Positions 8,176 to 15,473 of a DNA stretch of 64,000 bases are shown in pieces. Each line of letters starts with the position of its first letter. Position 1 is the first letter of the stretch. The translations under genes and the position numbers were made by a program. The stretch comes from Corynebacterium simulans. Its GTDB lineage: Bacteria; Actinomycetota; Actinomycetes; Mycobacteriales; Mycobacteriaceae. Below the pieces are notes generated by a model. That model saw only the letters and a list, made by a program, of their open reading frames with translations, was not told the DNA's origin and searched no databases. The DNA is taken from positions 62,001 through 126,000 of the forward strand of contig NZ_CP014634.1 of the NCBI RefSeq assembly GCF_001586215.1, given 5' to 3'.

Positions 8176-9489
8176 ATGGGTGATTTTCCACATCTAGCCA
8201 CCATCGATGCCAATCAGTGGCCGAGCGTAGCGACGCTTCCGGCGGTGAGCTTTGCACGTTTTAAAGCCCGGCGTGCGGAGGCGGAATTCGCCAAGGCCTG
8301 TGATCTCGCGGAGTTGGATCTGGATCCTGAATCTAAGGCAGAGGGCGGACCAGACCTTTCCGTGTTGCACGACGCCCTCTTCATTCGCATCGCAGCCACC
8401 GGCTGGCTTGGCTTTGCGGAATCTTATCTGGCGGGCGAGTGGACCACCGCTGACTCTGACAAGCTGGTCAAGGTATTGCGTGGACTGCTGCGTGCGAATT
8501 ATCGCCCGAAGGCGCGCGAGCTCGACGTCGAGCATTCCACCCCGGGTGAGTTACCCGTGGAATTGGTGCGTCTTTATGCCGGTGATGGCTATACCCATTC
8601 GGGCGGCATCTTTGCCAGCGGCGTTCCCACGACAGTCCGAGAGGCGGTGCCTAGCTTTAGTCCACAGGCTGGCCGCAAGGAACCTAAGGAGCACTTCGTT
8701 GACGTCACGCACGTTAGTGAGCCGACTGCGGTGGACCGTACCGATCTAAAGGATGGCCAAGAGCGTGCTGCGCAGTGGCTTCTCGACGCCACGCGCACCG
8801 GCGCCGGCACTCATCTGCTGGTTTATCCCGCAGCCGGAATGAATGTGGCTGTCGAAGCAGTCAACAGGCGGGCGACGGTGGATGTGCTGACTGCCGACGC
8901 CGAGCAAGTCGAGGACTTCAACGAAACCCTAGTGCTCGAGGGCGCAGCAGATTCGGTACAGGTTCAGCAGATCGATGACACCGTGCCGCATCCGAAACAA
9001 TGGCGTGGTCGCTACGACGCGATCATCAGCGTGGAAAAGCTAGAGCTGCTTACGCCTGCAGAGCGCAAGCGCTTCGTGGGGATTCTGGATCGCTCTCTGA
9101 TCCCAGAGGGCAGGGTCGCGCTCGCCTCGACTTTTGCTACCGAGACGATGACCCCGGCTGCCCGCTCGGCGTTACAGGTACTGCGCGCCTATGTCTGGCC
9201 CGGTCTGGATTACCCAACGCTCGAGGAAACGCACAAGCTTTTCGACCGCAACTCGAATCTGCGCATCGTCGCGCAGACGCACGTGGGCGGTCACTACGTG
9301 GAATCGCTACGCGAGCAGCGCAGCTATTTCGATGGTCATCTACGCGAAGCCGCGGCGGCAGGTTTCGATCCTGTGTTCCGCCGCCTGTGGACTTTCCAGT
9401 TTGCGTTGCGCCAGGCTTTGCTGGAGCTTGGCCAGGTGGATGCCGTGCAGCTCACGGCCACCCACCGCCACCGTGGTGGCCGCCGTTAA
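8176..9489 (+). CDS. Cyclopropane-fatty-acid synthase-like protein, motif-degenerate
   Basis: 437 aa, normal length for the CFA synthase/mycolic-methyltransferase family. Recognisable parts are YLAGEWTTAD in the N-terminal region, the helix LKDGQERAAQWLLDAT, the strand GRYDAIISVEKLELL, and the C-terminal LWTFQFALRQA. However, the SAM-binding glycine loop (normally LExGCGWG) reads LLVYPAAGMN, and the active-site segment normally containing SCAY is replaced by DGYTHSGGIFAS. Methyl transfer by the usual mechanism looks impossible; a structural or regulatory role, or decay, is possible. The frame is intact. Its TAA overlaps the convergent stop of the dld remnant in a shared TTAA. Confidence 0.8.
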   Translation: MGDFPHLATIDANQWPSVATLPAVSFARFKARRAEAEFAKACDLAELDLDPESKAEGGPDLSVLHDALFIRIAATGWLGFAESYLAGEWTTADSDKLVKVLRGLLRANYRPKARELDVEHSTPGELPVELVRLYAGDGYTHSGGIFASGVPTTVREAVPSFSPQAGRKEPKEHFVDVTHVSEPTAVDRTDLKDGQERAAQWLLDATRTGAGTHLLVYPAAGMNVAVEAVNRRATVDVLTADAEQVEDFNETLVLEGAADSVQVQQIDDTVPHPKQWRGRYDAIISVEKLELLTPAERKRFVGILDRSLIPEGRVALASTFATETMTPAARSALQVLRAYVWPGLDYPTLEETHKLFDRNSNLRIVAQTHVGGHYVESLREQRSYFDGHLREAAAAGFDPVFRRLWTFQFALRQALLELGQVDAVQLTATHRHRGGRR

Positions 9490-10079
9490 GGCGTGACCAC
9501 TGGGCGCGAAGCCCGCTCGAGCAGTACCGCGATTGAGTCGTAGGCCTTGCCGGAGATCATCTCCAGGCCCATCTCACAGGTGCGGTTGTCGGAGACGAAG
9601 GCATCGAAGTCTTCCGCCTCCAGGCTGGCTCGCTCCTCACGGGTGGCAGATTCCACCAGCTCCGGGTGCAGCATGACGCGGTCACCAGCGGAGCCGCAAC
9701 ACATGGCGCCCTCTGGCACCTTGGCTTCGCCGCAGAGTCCGGCCAAGGCAACGAGGTCATCGCTGATACCCATGTGGTGGGTAGAACACGTCGGATGTAC
9801 TGCGATCCTGCCCATAGAGTGCACGATCGGCAGGTGAGGGGCCACTTCATCGCGCAGCCATTCCACAACATCCATGATGCGCAGCTGATTCCACAGTTTT
9901 AGCTCGGCGTCGGAAAGCTCTTCTGGCACGTTGTCGAGCAAGCCATGAGTGCAGCTGGCGGCGTCGACAATGATCGGCAGTGCGCCCTCGTCGGACCACT
10001 GCCAGAGATCGCGCACGATCTTGGTGGCTTGGTAGGTAAAACCCTCCTTATAGCCCTTGGATGACCACGGGGTCTGGCG
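9486..10079 (-). pseudogene. 3' remnant of an FAD/Fe-S D-lactate dehydrogenase-type oxidase
   Basis: 197 codons encode only the C-terminal CCG-type iron-sulfur/quinone-side domain: TPWSSKGYKEG at the very start, VDAASCTHGLLDNV, HPTCSTHHMG and MCCGSAGDRVM. Full-length relatives have roughly 900+ residues with an N-terminal FAD domain and ferredoxin-like cysteines, all absent here. Homology stops at about 10071-10076, where sequence of a BASS symporter begins in the opposite orientation, and an in-frame TGA sits at 10080-10082. I read this as a deletion remnant, although a short in-frame GTG start at 10016 could still give a 176-aa product. Confidence 0.85.
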
Positions 10080-10295
10080 TCAGCATTAGCGCTTCAGTTC
10101 TTTACGCCGGAGGCTGCGTTGCCTGGCGTCGTTGCTGCGGTGTGGGCGAACATTACTGGCGCCGTGTTCGCGGCGCTGGTTCGCCGCAAGCCTTTGCCGG
10201 GAGAAAGCGGACCCGGAGGTGATGCCGAGACTGTCGGTGAGTCTGACTCTAGTGCACGGAGGGAGGCAGACGAGGTTTCTGTGCCTGCCGGTTAG
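10065..10295 (+). pseudogene. 3' remnant of a BASS (bile acid:Na+ symporter) family transporter
   Basis: From about 10071 the plus strand reads GLASALALQFF-TPEAALPGVVAAVWANI-TGAVFAALVRRK, which matches the last transmembrane helices of BASS-family symporters (family pattern GLA-A-AL, ALPG, VWxNITG). A hydrophilic tail then runs to TAG at 10293-10295. No start codon or upstream helices remain and the frame is closed at 10062-10064, so about three quarters of the protein is gone. Together with the dld remnant it marks a deletion joining two formerly divergent genes. Confidence 0.75.
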
Positions 10296-10320
10296 ATGGG
10301 AGATTGGCCAGCCCTGTCTG

Positions 10321-10348
10321 AAATGACATAATGTACATTATCGGACAT
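10321..10348 (-). other. Candidate dif site (XerC/XerD chromosome dimer resolution)
   Basis: A 28-bp sequence with 11-6-11 architecture. Read on the minus strand it has left arm ATGTCCGATAA (XerC-like), centre TGTACA and right arm TTATGTCATTT (XerD-like). The core ATAATGTACATTAT is a perfect 14-bp palindrome; E. coli dif has CATAATGTATATTATG. Actinobacterial dif sites share CCGATAAT and TTATGTCA as I recall them. It lies in non-coding DNA, and homologues of the surrounding genes in C. glutamicum lie about opposite oriC, where dif is expected. Confidence 0.75.
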
Positions 10349-10407
10349 TTATCAATATAGATAAACGCGATCGCCCGCCATTTTCGCGGTTGTCCGGCAT
10401 ACACTTA

Positions 10408-10446
10408 CACCACCGTTTAAAGTAACTGTGACTTTAAGCGGTGGTG
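10408..10446. terminator. Hairpin downstream of the YceI gene cluster
   Basis: CACCACCGTTTAAAGT (10408-10423) pairs with ACTTTAAGCGGTGGTG (10431-10446) with one G-T type mismatch and a 7-nt loop. No long T tract on either side, so it may be a bidirectional terminator or an mRNA end-protecting hairpin between the BASS remnant (+) and the small membrane protein gene (-). Confidence 0.55.
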
Positions 10447-10452
10447 TTTCCG

Positions 10453-10617
10453 TTACTGGCGTTTGTATGCGTTAAACAATTGGAACCCCGTCAGACATCC
10501 CAATAAGACTGCAACGCCGAGCAACAACCACATCTGTTGGATGCCGACGAATATGGCAAAGCCAATCAACACTACGAGCCTGAACCAGATGATCGGAATC
10601 AGATGTTTGGAGTTCAT
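10453..10617 (-). CDS. Small two-helix membrane protein (54 aa)
   Basis: ATG 10617 to TAA 10453, 54 codons. The product has two hydrophobic segments, IIWFRLVVLIGFAIFVGI and MWLLLGVAVLLGCLTGF, separated by a short polar turn and ending in KRQ, so a two-helix inner-membrane protein with both ends probably cytoplasmic. It begins 14 nt after the yceI stop and precedes a hairpin, so it should be the last gene of the zinc-ribbon/YceI transcript. No function can be assigned. The Shine-Dalgarno is poor, consistent with translational coupling to yceI. It is below the size cut-off of many gene finders. Confidence 0.6.
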   Translation of the reverse strand: MNSKHLIPIIWFRLVVLIGFAIFVGIQQMWLLLGVAVLLGCLTGFQLFNAYKRQ

Positions 10618-10631
10618 CACTATCTGATTTT

Positions 10632-11330
10632 CTACTTCTCGAGCGTTACACGGATATTAACTTCGCCTTCTTCGGCGATCTTTGCGGCGATTAGTTCTGG
10701 GGTCTCAATTCCATAATCCAGTCGGTTCACCGGAATGTTGCCGCCCAGGACAATCGTCTTGCCGTCACGGACAACGTCAAAATCTTCACTAACCTTCTTC
10801 GTCTTGTCCTTAATAGTAAGCTCGCCCGTCAGTGTCACCTTGGCCAACGAGCCGTCCTCAGGAACGTTCGACAAGTCAGCGGGCTCCGTCAGCTTGAAGC
10901 TGGCCTCCGGGTACTCGCGCGTGATGAAGAGCTTGTCCTTCATATTCTGGTCACGGACCTTCTTATCCGTGGTCAGGCTGGTCATATCGACAACGATTGT
11001 GCCTTCTTCAACCTTTTGGTCCTTAATTACGGCCTGACCTTCAACTTCCTTGGTGGAACCCGAGGTGCGGGTTTTCTCAGCAGGTAGGATTTCGTCGATG
11101 CTGAAGCCAACTGAGGTGAAATTATGCGGCGTACCAGCGATAACGTGCCATTTGCCGTCTAGTTCAGTGCTTGCTGGCTTGGTATGTGTGGCGTCGACAG
11201 GCTTGGTCTCTACGCCACGGCCCATGTAGATCGAGTAAAACAGCGGGCCAAGCGCCACCAAGGTTGCAATGAGGATCAGCACCACGAAAATGGAGATGAC
11301 CAGCTTGCGGTTACGTAGAAGTTTCTGCAT
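10632..11330 (-). CDS. YceI-family protein with N-terminal membrane anchor
   Basis: 232 aa. An N-terminal helix (LVISIFVVLILIATLVALGPLF) anchors or exports the protein. The rest is a YceI lipocalin-like beta-barrel: KWHVIAGTPHNFTSVGFSI near the start, repeated strand segments such as GTIVVDMTSLTT, ASFKLTEPADL and KVTLTGELTIKDKTKKV, and VNRLDYGIETP near the end. The family binds long isoprenoid or amide lipids; the ligand here is not known. It lies between a zinc-ribbon protein gene (6 nt upstream) and the small membrane protein gene (14 nt downstream), all on the minus strand. Confidence 0.88.
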   Translation of the reverse strand: MQKLLRNRKLVISIFVVLILIATLVALGPLFYSIYMGRGVETKPVDATHTKPASTELDGKWHVIAGTPHNFTSVGFSIDEILPAEKTRTSGSTKEVEGQAVIKDQKVEEGTIVVDMTSLTTDKKVRDQNMKDKLFITREYPEASFKLTEPADLSNVPEDGSLAKVTLTGELTIKDKTKKVSEDFDVVRDGKTIVLGGNIPVNRLDYGIETPELIAAKIAEEGEVNIRVTLEK

Positions 11331-11336
11331 TTGTCC

Positions 11337-11678
11337 TTATCTCAATTCCTCGAGCCGACGTGCCAGAGTGACAAGCTCCGTGCATAGCTGTTGAAGCTCT
11401 TTAGCGTCCGCGCCTTCCTGTGCGGCAATCCCGATGTCCTCTGCGGAGCAACGCAGCTCAAACAGGCCGTCGCGAAGCGCGTCAGCGCGTTCGGGCGTCA
11501 TGATGACAGCGTCTTTCGGAATCGAGGTTCCAGAGACGTTGTTGCGCTGCTCGTATGCTCGTTGTTTGCAAGATGGGCTGCAGAATTTACGAGGGCGTCC
11601 ACGCCCTCCTTGCGGGATCTCCTTGCCGCACCATTGGCATGTGGCTTGGGCGCGGTCGCGGGTAGCTTGACGGATCAC
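11337..11678 (-). CDS. Small zinc-ribbon-like protein of unknown function
   Basis: 113 aa from GTG 11678 (a TTG at 11717 would give 126 aa but overlaps the divergent rbpA promoter). I prefer the GTG because AAGG lies 8 nt upstream. Paired cysteines CQWCG and KFCSPSCKQRAYEQR flank a GRGRPRK basic patch, a treble-clef/zinc-ribbon pattern seen in small actinobacterial proteins. The C-terminal half is helical and acidic (ELQQLCTELVTLARRLEEL). DNA or RNA binding is plausible but not shown. First gene of the YceI transcript and divergent from rbpA. Confidence 0.7.
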   Translation of the reverse strand: MIRQATRDRAQATCQWCGKEIPQGGRGRPRKFCSPSCKQRAYEQRNNVSGTSIPKDAVIMTPERADALRDGLFELRCSAEDIGIAAQEGADAKELQQLCTELVTLARRLEELR

Positions 11679-11709
11679 CTGATACACCTTAGTCCATTTA
11701 TCCCGGGGT

Positions 11710-11741
11710 GGGAACAAACCCGCGGAGTACTTCGTTATACT
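11710..11741 (+). promoter_or_regulatory. SigH-type promoter of rbpA, overlapping a SigA-like -10
   Basis: GGAAC (11711-11715), an 18-nt spacer and cGTT (11734-11736) match the corynebacterial SigH consensus GGAA(T/C)-N18-20-GTT. TATACT (11736-11741) directly after could serve SigA from almost the same start. It fits the expected stress induction of rbpA. Confidence 0.7.
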
Positions 11742-11805
11742 GTTAGTTTCTTGGGTGATGTATGTCTACCCTTCCAAGCACACTTTATGAAAAGGATGAT
11801 GTTGC

Positions 11806-12180
11806 ATGGCAGATCGCGTACTCCGTGGTAGCCGCATGGGCGCCGTCAGCTACGAGACGGACCGTGACCACGATCTCGCACCACGCCAGATGGTCAAGTA
11901 CCGTACCGAAGATGGTGACATCTACGAAGTTCCTTTCGCAGATGATGCGGAAATTCCTGAGGAGTGGATGTGCAAGAACGGTAAGCTTGGCACCCTGATT
12001 GAGGGCGAAGGCGTTGAGTCCAAGCCAGCTAAGCCACCACGCACCCACTGGGATATGCTGCGTGAGCGCCGCTCCATTGAGGAGCTGGATGAGCTTCTCA
12101 GCGAGCGCATTGAGAACCTGCGCTCCCGCCGTCGTTCTGCCGCTCGCCTGCTCAAGGAACAGCAGGAGAACCAGGGCTAG
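11806..12180 (+). CDS. rbpA: RNA polymerase-binding protein RbpA
   Basis: 124 aa. RbpA binds RNA polymerase and group 1/2 sigma factors, stabilising the open complex in actinobacteria. The N-terminal tail plus core barrel (VLRGSRMGAVSYETDRD, RQMVKYRTEDGDIYEVPFA, EIPEEWMCKNG), the basic linker and the C-terminal sigma-interacting helices (HWDMLRERRSIEELDELL, RIENLRSRRR) are all present. The ATG is preceded by AAAAGGATGATG. A SigH-like promoter lies about 70 bp upstream, consistent with induction by heat or disulfide stress. Confidence 0.95.
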   Translation: MADRVLRGSRMGAVSYETDRDHDLAPRQMVKYRTEDGDIYEVPFADDAEIPEEWMCKNGKLGTLIEGEGVESKPAKPPRTHWDMLRERRSIEELDELLSERIENLRSRRRSAARLLKEQQENQG

Positions 12181-12223
12181 TGCGGCCTTCCCCAGCGGAG
12201 AAACGCAGCTAAATAGAAATAAG

Positions 12224-12291
12224 AAAGCGGCCTGTCAGCTCTCCTAGATATTAAATCTAAGTGTTAAAGGAGAAGCTCACAGGCCGCTTTT
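12224..12291. terminator. Bidirectional terminator between rbpA and ppm1
   Basis: AAAGCGGCCTGT (12224-12235) pairs perfectly with ACAGGCCGCTTT (12279-12290), with a nested AGCT/GGAGAAGCT inner arm. T-rich sequence follows on the minus strand and a short T tract on the plus strand, so it serves both convergent genes. Confidence 0.8.
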
Positions 12292-12322
12292 GCGGGCTTA
12301 GCCCGACGAAGTACTTGGTGTA

Positions 12323-13213
12323 CTACTTGGAGTTGCCGAACTGGTGCTTGAGCAGAGACTTGACCTCGTCTGCGAAGTCACCGGTCCAGGCAAGGCCTTC
12401 CTTGACCTTGGCACCCAAGCCCGGGATGTTGCTGTGGCGGTAGGTGTAGGATGCGATGTTTCCTACCTCACCGGCGAAGTTCTTGACCTGCTCAGAGCGA
12501 TGCGCGACGCCCCACTTGGTTACCTCCATCAGTGAATCCTTGACGAAAGAGCCGTCAAGCTTAGACTCGCCGTACTCGCGCTCGGTGAAGGTGATTGGCA
12601 CCTCGCGTACATCCCAGCCGTCTTTGACGGCGCGGAAAGCAAGATCTACCTGGAAGATGTAGCCAGCCTTAGACAAGTCTTCGAAGTCGATGGACTCGAG
12701 CAGCTCGCGGCTGAATGCGCGGTAGCCTGCAGTCATATCGGACAGGCCTGCGCCCAGAGCCACTGAGATGTAGATATTGCCCAGGCGAGACAGGTACTCG
12801 CGGGAAGCCGGCCAGTTGACGGTCTCGCCGCCTGGAATGTAGCGGGAGCCGATTACCAGATCAGCGCCCTTGTCGATCTCAGCGAGCAGCAGGTGCAGTT
12901 GCTCCGGTGCGTGAGAGCCGTCAGCGTCCATCTCACAGAGAACCTGGTAGTCGCGCTCTAGGCCCCACTTAAAGCCGGCGATATAAGCGCCCAGCAGGCC
13001 ACCTTTGCCCTCACGGTGCAGGACGTGCAGCTTTTCGTCTTCAGCTGCGAGCTTATCCGCTGCTTCACCGGTGCCGTCGGGAGAATTATCGTCAACGATG
13101 AGGATGTTGACCTCTGGCGTTGCCTTGCGGACGCGTCCGGTGATTAGCGGAAGGTTTTCGATCTCGTTATAAGTCGGGATGATAACCAAGGTGGAAGCGT
13201 GGGTGTTGCTCAC
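12323..13213 (-). CDS. ppm1: Polyprenol monophosphomannose synthase
   Basis: 296 aa GT2 glycosyltransferase making polyprenyl-phosphomannose, the mannose donor for late lipomannan/lipoarabinomannan and protein O-mannosylation. Family motifs are VIIPTYNEIENL at the N-terminus, LIVDDNSPDGTG, the metal-binding MDADGSH and the acceptor region PITFTEREYGESKL. No membrane domain is fused: as in other corynebacteria the Lnt-like part is a separate upstream gene (4 nt away), whereas mycobacteria fuse the two. GTG start at 13213 preceded by AGGAGC. Last gene of fxsA-lnt-ppm1. Confidence 0.93.
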   Translation of the reverse strand: MSNTHASTLVIIPTYNEIENLPLITGRVRKATPEVNILIVDDNSPDGTGEAADKLAAEDEKLHVLHREGKGGLLGAYIAGFKWGLERDYQVLCEMDADGSHAPEQLHLLLAEIDKGADLVIGSRYIPGGETVNWPASREYLSRLGNIYISVALGAGLSDMTAGYRAFSRELLESIDFEDLSKAGYIFQVDLAFRAVKDGWDVREVPITFTEREYGESKLDGSFVKDSLMEVTKWGVAHRSEQVKNFAGEVGNIASYTYRHSNIPGLGAKVKEGLAWTGDFADEVKSLLKHQFGNSK

Positions 13214-13217
13214 GTTT

Positions 13218-14765
13218 TTAAAGCTCCTCTTTGTTTGCTGCCGCTAAGACGGCAGAGTTTCTGCGTGGCGCGCTTAAACAAGGTTTCTTCCGCAATGAGC
13301 GAAGAGCCCACAACGCGCTGACTGTACCAATGATAACCATCAGCCATTGCAGGAGCGAACCAAACCTTACAGCGATCGTCGTACCCTCGCGCAGCGGAAG
13401 CGTCTCAATCAGATACTTGGGCTCAAAAATTTCGCTCTGTTGGCTCACCGTGCCATCTGGGGCGACGATGGCGGAGACGCCGGAGGTCGCCGCCACCACA
13501 ACCGCGCGGTCGGTCTCCATGGCGCGCAGACGGCTCATGGCCAACTGCTGATAGGTCATGTCGGAGTATCCGAAGGTGGCGTTATTCGTCGGCGTCGTAA
13601 GAATCTGCGCCCCATTGCGAATCGAGCTGCGGAAGGCTTGGTCGAAAGAAACCTCGTAACAGGTAGCCACCCCAACCAATACGTTGTTCATGTGGACCAC
13701 GCCGGGGCCATCGCCGGCCTTGAAATCACCGGCCAAATCCACCAAGTCGGTGATCTTGCGGAAGAAAGAACGCATCGGCATGGTCTCGCCGAAAGGCTGC
13801 AGATACTTTTTGTAGTGGTGCTCTCCTACTTCCCCATCTGCTTTAAAGACCTGCATGGTATTACGCGAGCCCGCTGCGTCCTCAGTCAGTGTGCCCACGA
13901 GGATGGGGGCCTTGATGGCGTGCACCGCGGCGTCGATAAGCGCGCTTGCTTGGGCGTCCTCAAATGGGTTTACGTCGGAAGAATTCTCCGGCCAAATGAC
14001 CATGTCCACTGGTTTGCCTGCCGCGGCGGCCTCCTTCGTTACCCGCACGTGGTTTTCCAACACCGCACGGCGCTGAGCGGCAAAGTCTAGCCCCATGCGC
14101 GGCACGTTGCCCTGGATTGCTGCAACGTTGACCTCACCTACTGTTTTGCTTGGGCGATTAACTAGACTGCCTGCAGCGAACCCAACGATAAGCGGAAGGA
14201 TGACAGCAGCGGCAGCCCCCGCACGCAACTTGCCGCGCGATCGAATCATCCCTACGAGGCCGGACGCCATTAGCACCGTGGCGAAGGTGATAAGCGCAGG
14301 CCCGCCTAGCGGTGCGAGGTTCGCAAGCGGCCCGTCGATCTGCCCCCAAGCCAGACGCACCCAGGAAAAACCGCCGAAGGGAACGCTCGAACGCAGCATC
14401 TCGACGGCGACGTAGAAGAACGCAAAGAAGATAAACCCCGTTTTATGTCGCGCTAACGCAGTGCCGCCCATGCCCAGCAGGAGGCTGTATAGCGCTAGCC
14501 AAAACGCCAAGGCGACGTAAGGAAAATTGCCCACCAATTCGCCGATCCATGGCAGCGTGAGCAGGTAGAGCACGAATCCATGTGCAAACGCGTTGCCCGC
14601 GCCGGCGCGCAAAGTAGGGGCATTACTCCCCCACGGCGTGAGCACGCCATAGAGCAACGCAATGCCTAGGATTCCCATTGGCCACCAGCCGAGTGGCTGG
14701 ACGGCTAGAAAAGTAAGACCGCTCGACAGGCAGGCTAGCGTCAGGCGGATTAAAAGGTGTTTCAT
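13218..14765 (-). CDS. lnt: Apolipoprotein N-acyltransferase
   Basis: 515 aa. About eight N-terminal membrane helices precede a periplasmic nitrilase-like domain. The catalytic Glu-Lys-Cys elements are seen in VIWPENSSDVNP, the lysine of HHYKKYLQPFGE and GVATCYEVSF. Lnt adds the third acyl chain to lipoproteins; the corynebacterial protein (Ppm2) also partners Ppm1. The final helix near residue 485 anchors the C-terminus. Start ATG 14765 overlaps the fxsA stop (TAATG), so the two are translationally coupled. Confidence 0.93.
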   Translation of the reverse strand: MKHLLIRLTLACLSSGLTFLAVQPLGWWPMGILGIALLYGVLTPWGSNAPTLRAGAGNAFAHGFVLYLLTLPWIGELVGNFPYVALAFWLALYSLLLGMGGTALARHKTGFIFFAFFYVAVEMLRSSVPFGGFSWVRLAWGQIDGPLANLAPLGGPALITFATVLMASGLVGMIRSRGKLRAGAAAAVILPLIVGFAAGSLVNRPSKTVGEVNVAAIQGNVPRMGLDFAAQRRAVLENHVRVTKEAAAAGKPVDMVIWPENSSDVNPFEDAQASALIDAAVHAIKAPILVGTLTEDAAGSRNTMQVFKADGEVGEHHYKKYLQPFGETMPMRSFFRKITDLVDLAGDFKAGDGPGVVHMNNVLVGVATCYEVSFDQAFRSSIRNGAQILTTPTNNATFGYSDMTYQQLAMSRLRAMETDRAVVVAATSGVSAIVAPDGTVSQQSEIFEPKYLIETLPLREGTTIAVRFGSLLQWLMVIIGTVSALWALRSLRKKPCLSAPRRNSAVLAAANKEEL

Positions 14766-15373
14766 TACTTCGCGGAATCCCCCGCAGAACCAGATCCACC
14801 GTCGGTGAAATCATCCGGACTGAGATTCTCGCTCCACTTGCGGATTTCTTCCTCGTCAAGGACCTCTGCCGAGCCGTCTTGGAAAGGATTCCGCACGTTA
14901 GAACCATTGTTTGTTTTGAAGCCATCGAATCCGCCGAAGCTGCCATAAGAATCGTGGTGCTGTGCCATGGGGCTAGCTTCGAAGATGCGGGTACCCATGT
15001 GCTCAATCTTGCGCACCATTGATGCTGCGAGGATAGTACGCGCCAGGGAACGGGTAGGCGCGAAGATCAGCAACGCGCCCACAATGGTGGACACAAAGCC
15101 TGGCATCGATAAGAGCATGCCGCCTGCCAGCGTGAGTCCCACGTTGCCTGCGGTCTTTCCCGCCTGCTTGCCGTCCATGTAATAGATGCCATCTTCGCCG
15201 CGGACCACCTGACGACGCATGATGCGGCGAACCTCCCATGCGGCAATGGTCATGCCGAAGAACATGGTGATAAAAAGCGCCAGCACCGCGCCCAAGATGC
15301 CTAGCCATTTAGCCACGGCCCAAAAGGCGACGGACTCGAGCAAAACATAGGCGATAAACAGAACAAAAGGCAT
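14765..15373 (-). CDS. fxsA: FxsA-family membrane protein
   Basis: 202 aa. The N-terminal helices (MPFVLFIAYVLLESVAFWAV, LGAVLALFITMFFGMTIAAW) and GLTLAGGMLLSMPGFVSTI-VGALLIF identify FxsA, an inner-membrane protein of unclear function, linked in E. coli to phage exclusion. The C-terminal tail is hydrophilic and Ser/Gly/Asp-rich. I place the start at ATG 15373: the in-frame upstream extension lacks a membrane signal, and TAGGGT (15381-15386) ends 7 nt before this ATG. First gene of the fxsA-lnt-ppm1 operon. Confidence 0.87.
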   Translation of the reverse strand: MPFVLFIAYVLLESVAFWAVAKWLGILGAVLALFITMFFGMTIAAWEVRRIMRRQVVRGEDGIYYMDGKQAGKTAGNVGLTLAGGMLLSMPGFVSTIVGALLIFAPTRSLARTILAASMVRKIEHMGTRIFEASPMAQHHDSYGSFGGFDGFKTNNGSNVRNPFQDGSAEVLDEEEIRKWSENLSPDDFTDGGSGSAGDSAK

Positions 15374-15473
15374 GGCTTCTACCCTACCTATCCGCAAACT
15401 TTGCGCGTGCGGCCAACACCCCTTGGCAGACGCGAATATTGGCGGTAGGTCGAGGAAAGTTAAGATCGCAGCC

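Noticed and set aside
10132..10326. 64-codon plus-strand frame over the BASS remnant
   Set aside because: Out of frame with the recognisable BASS transporter sequence; arises from the remnant's codon bias.
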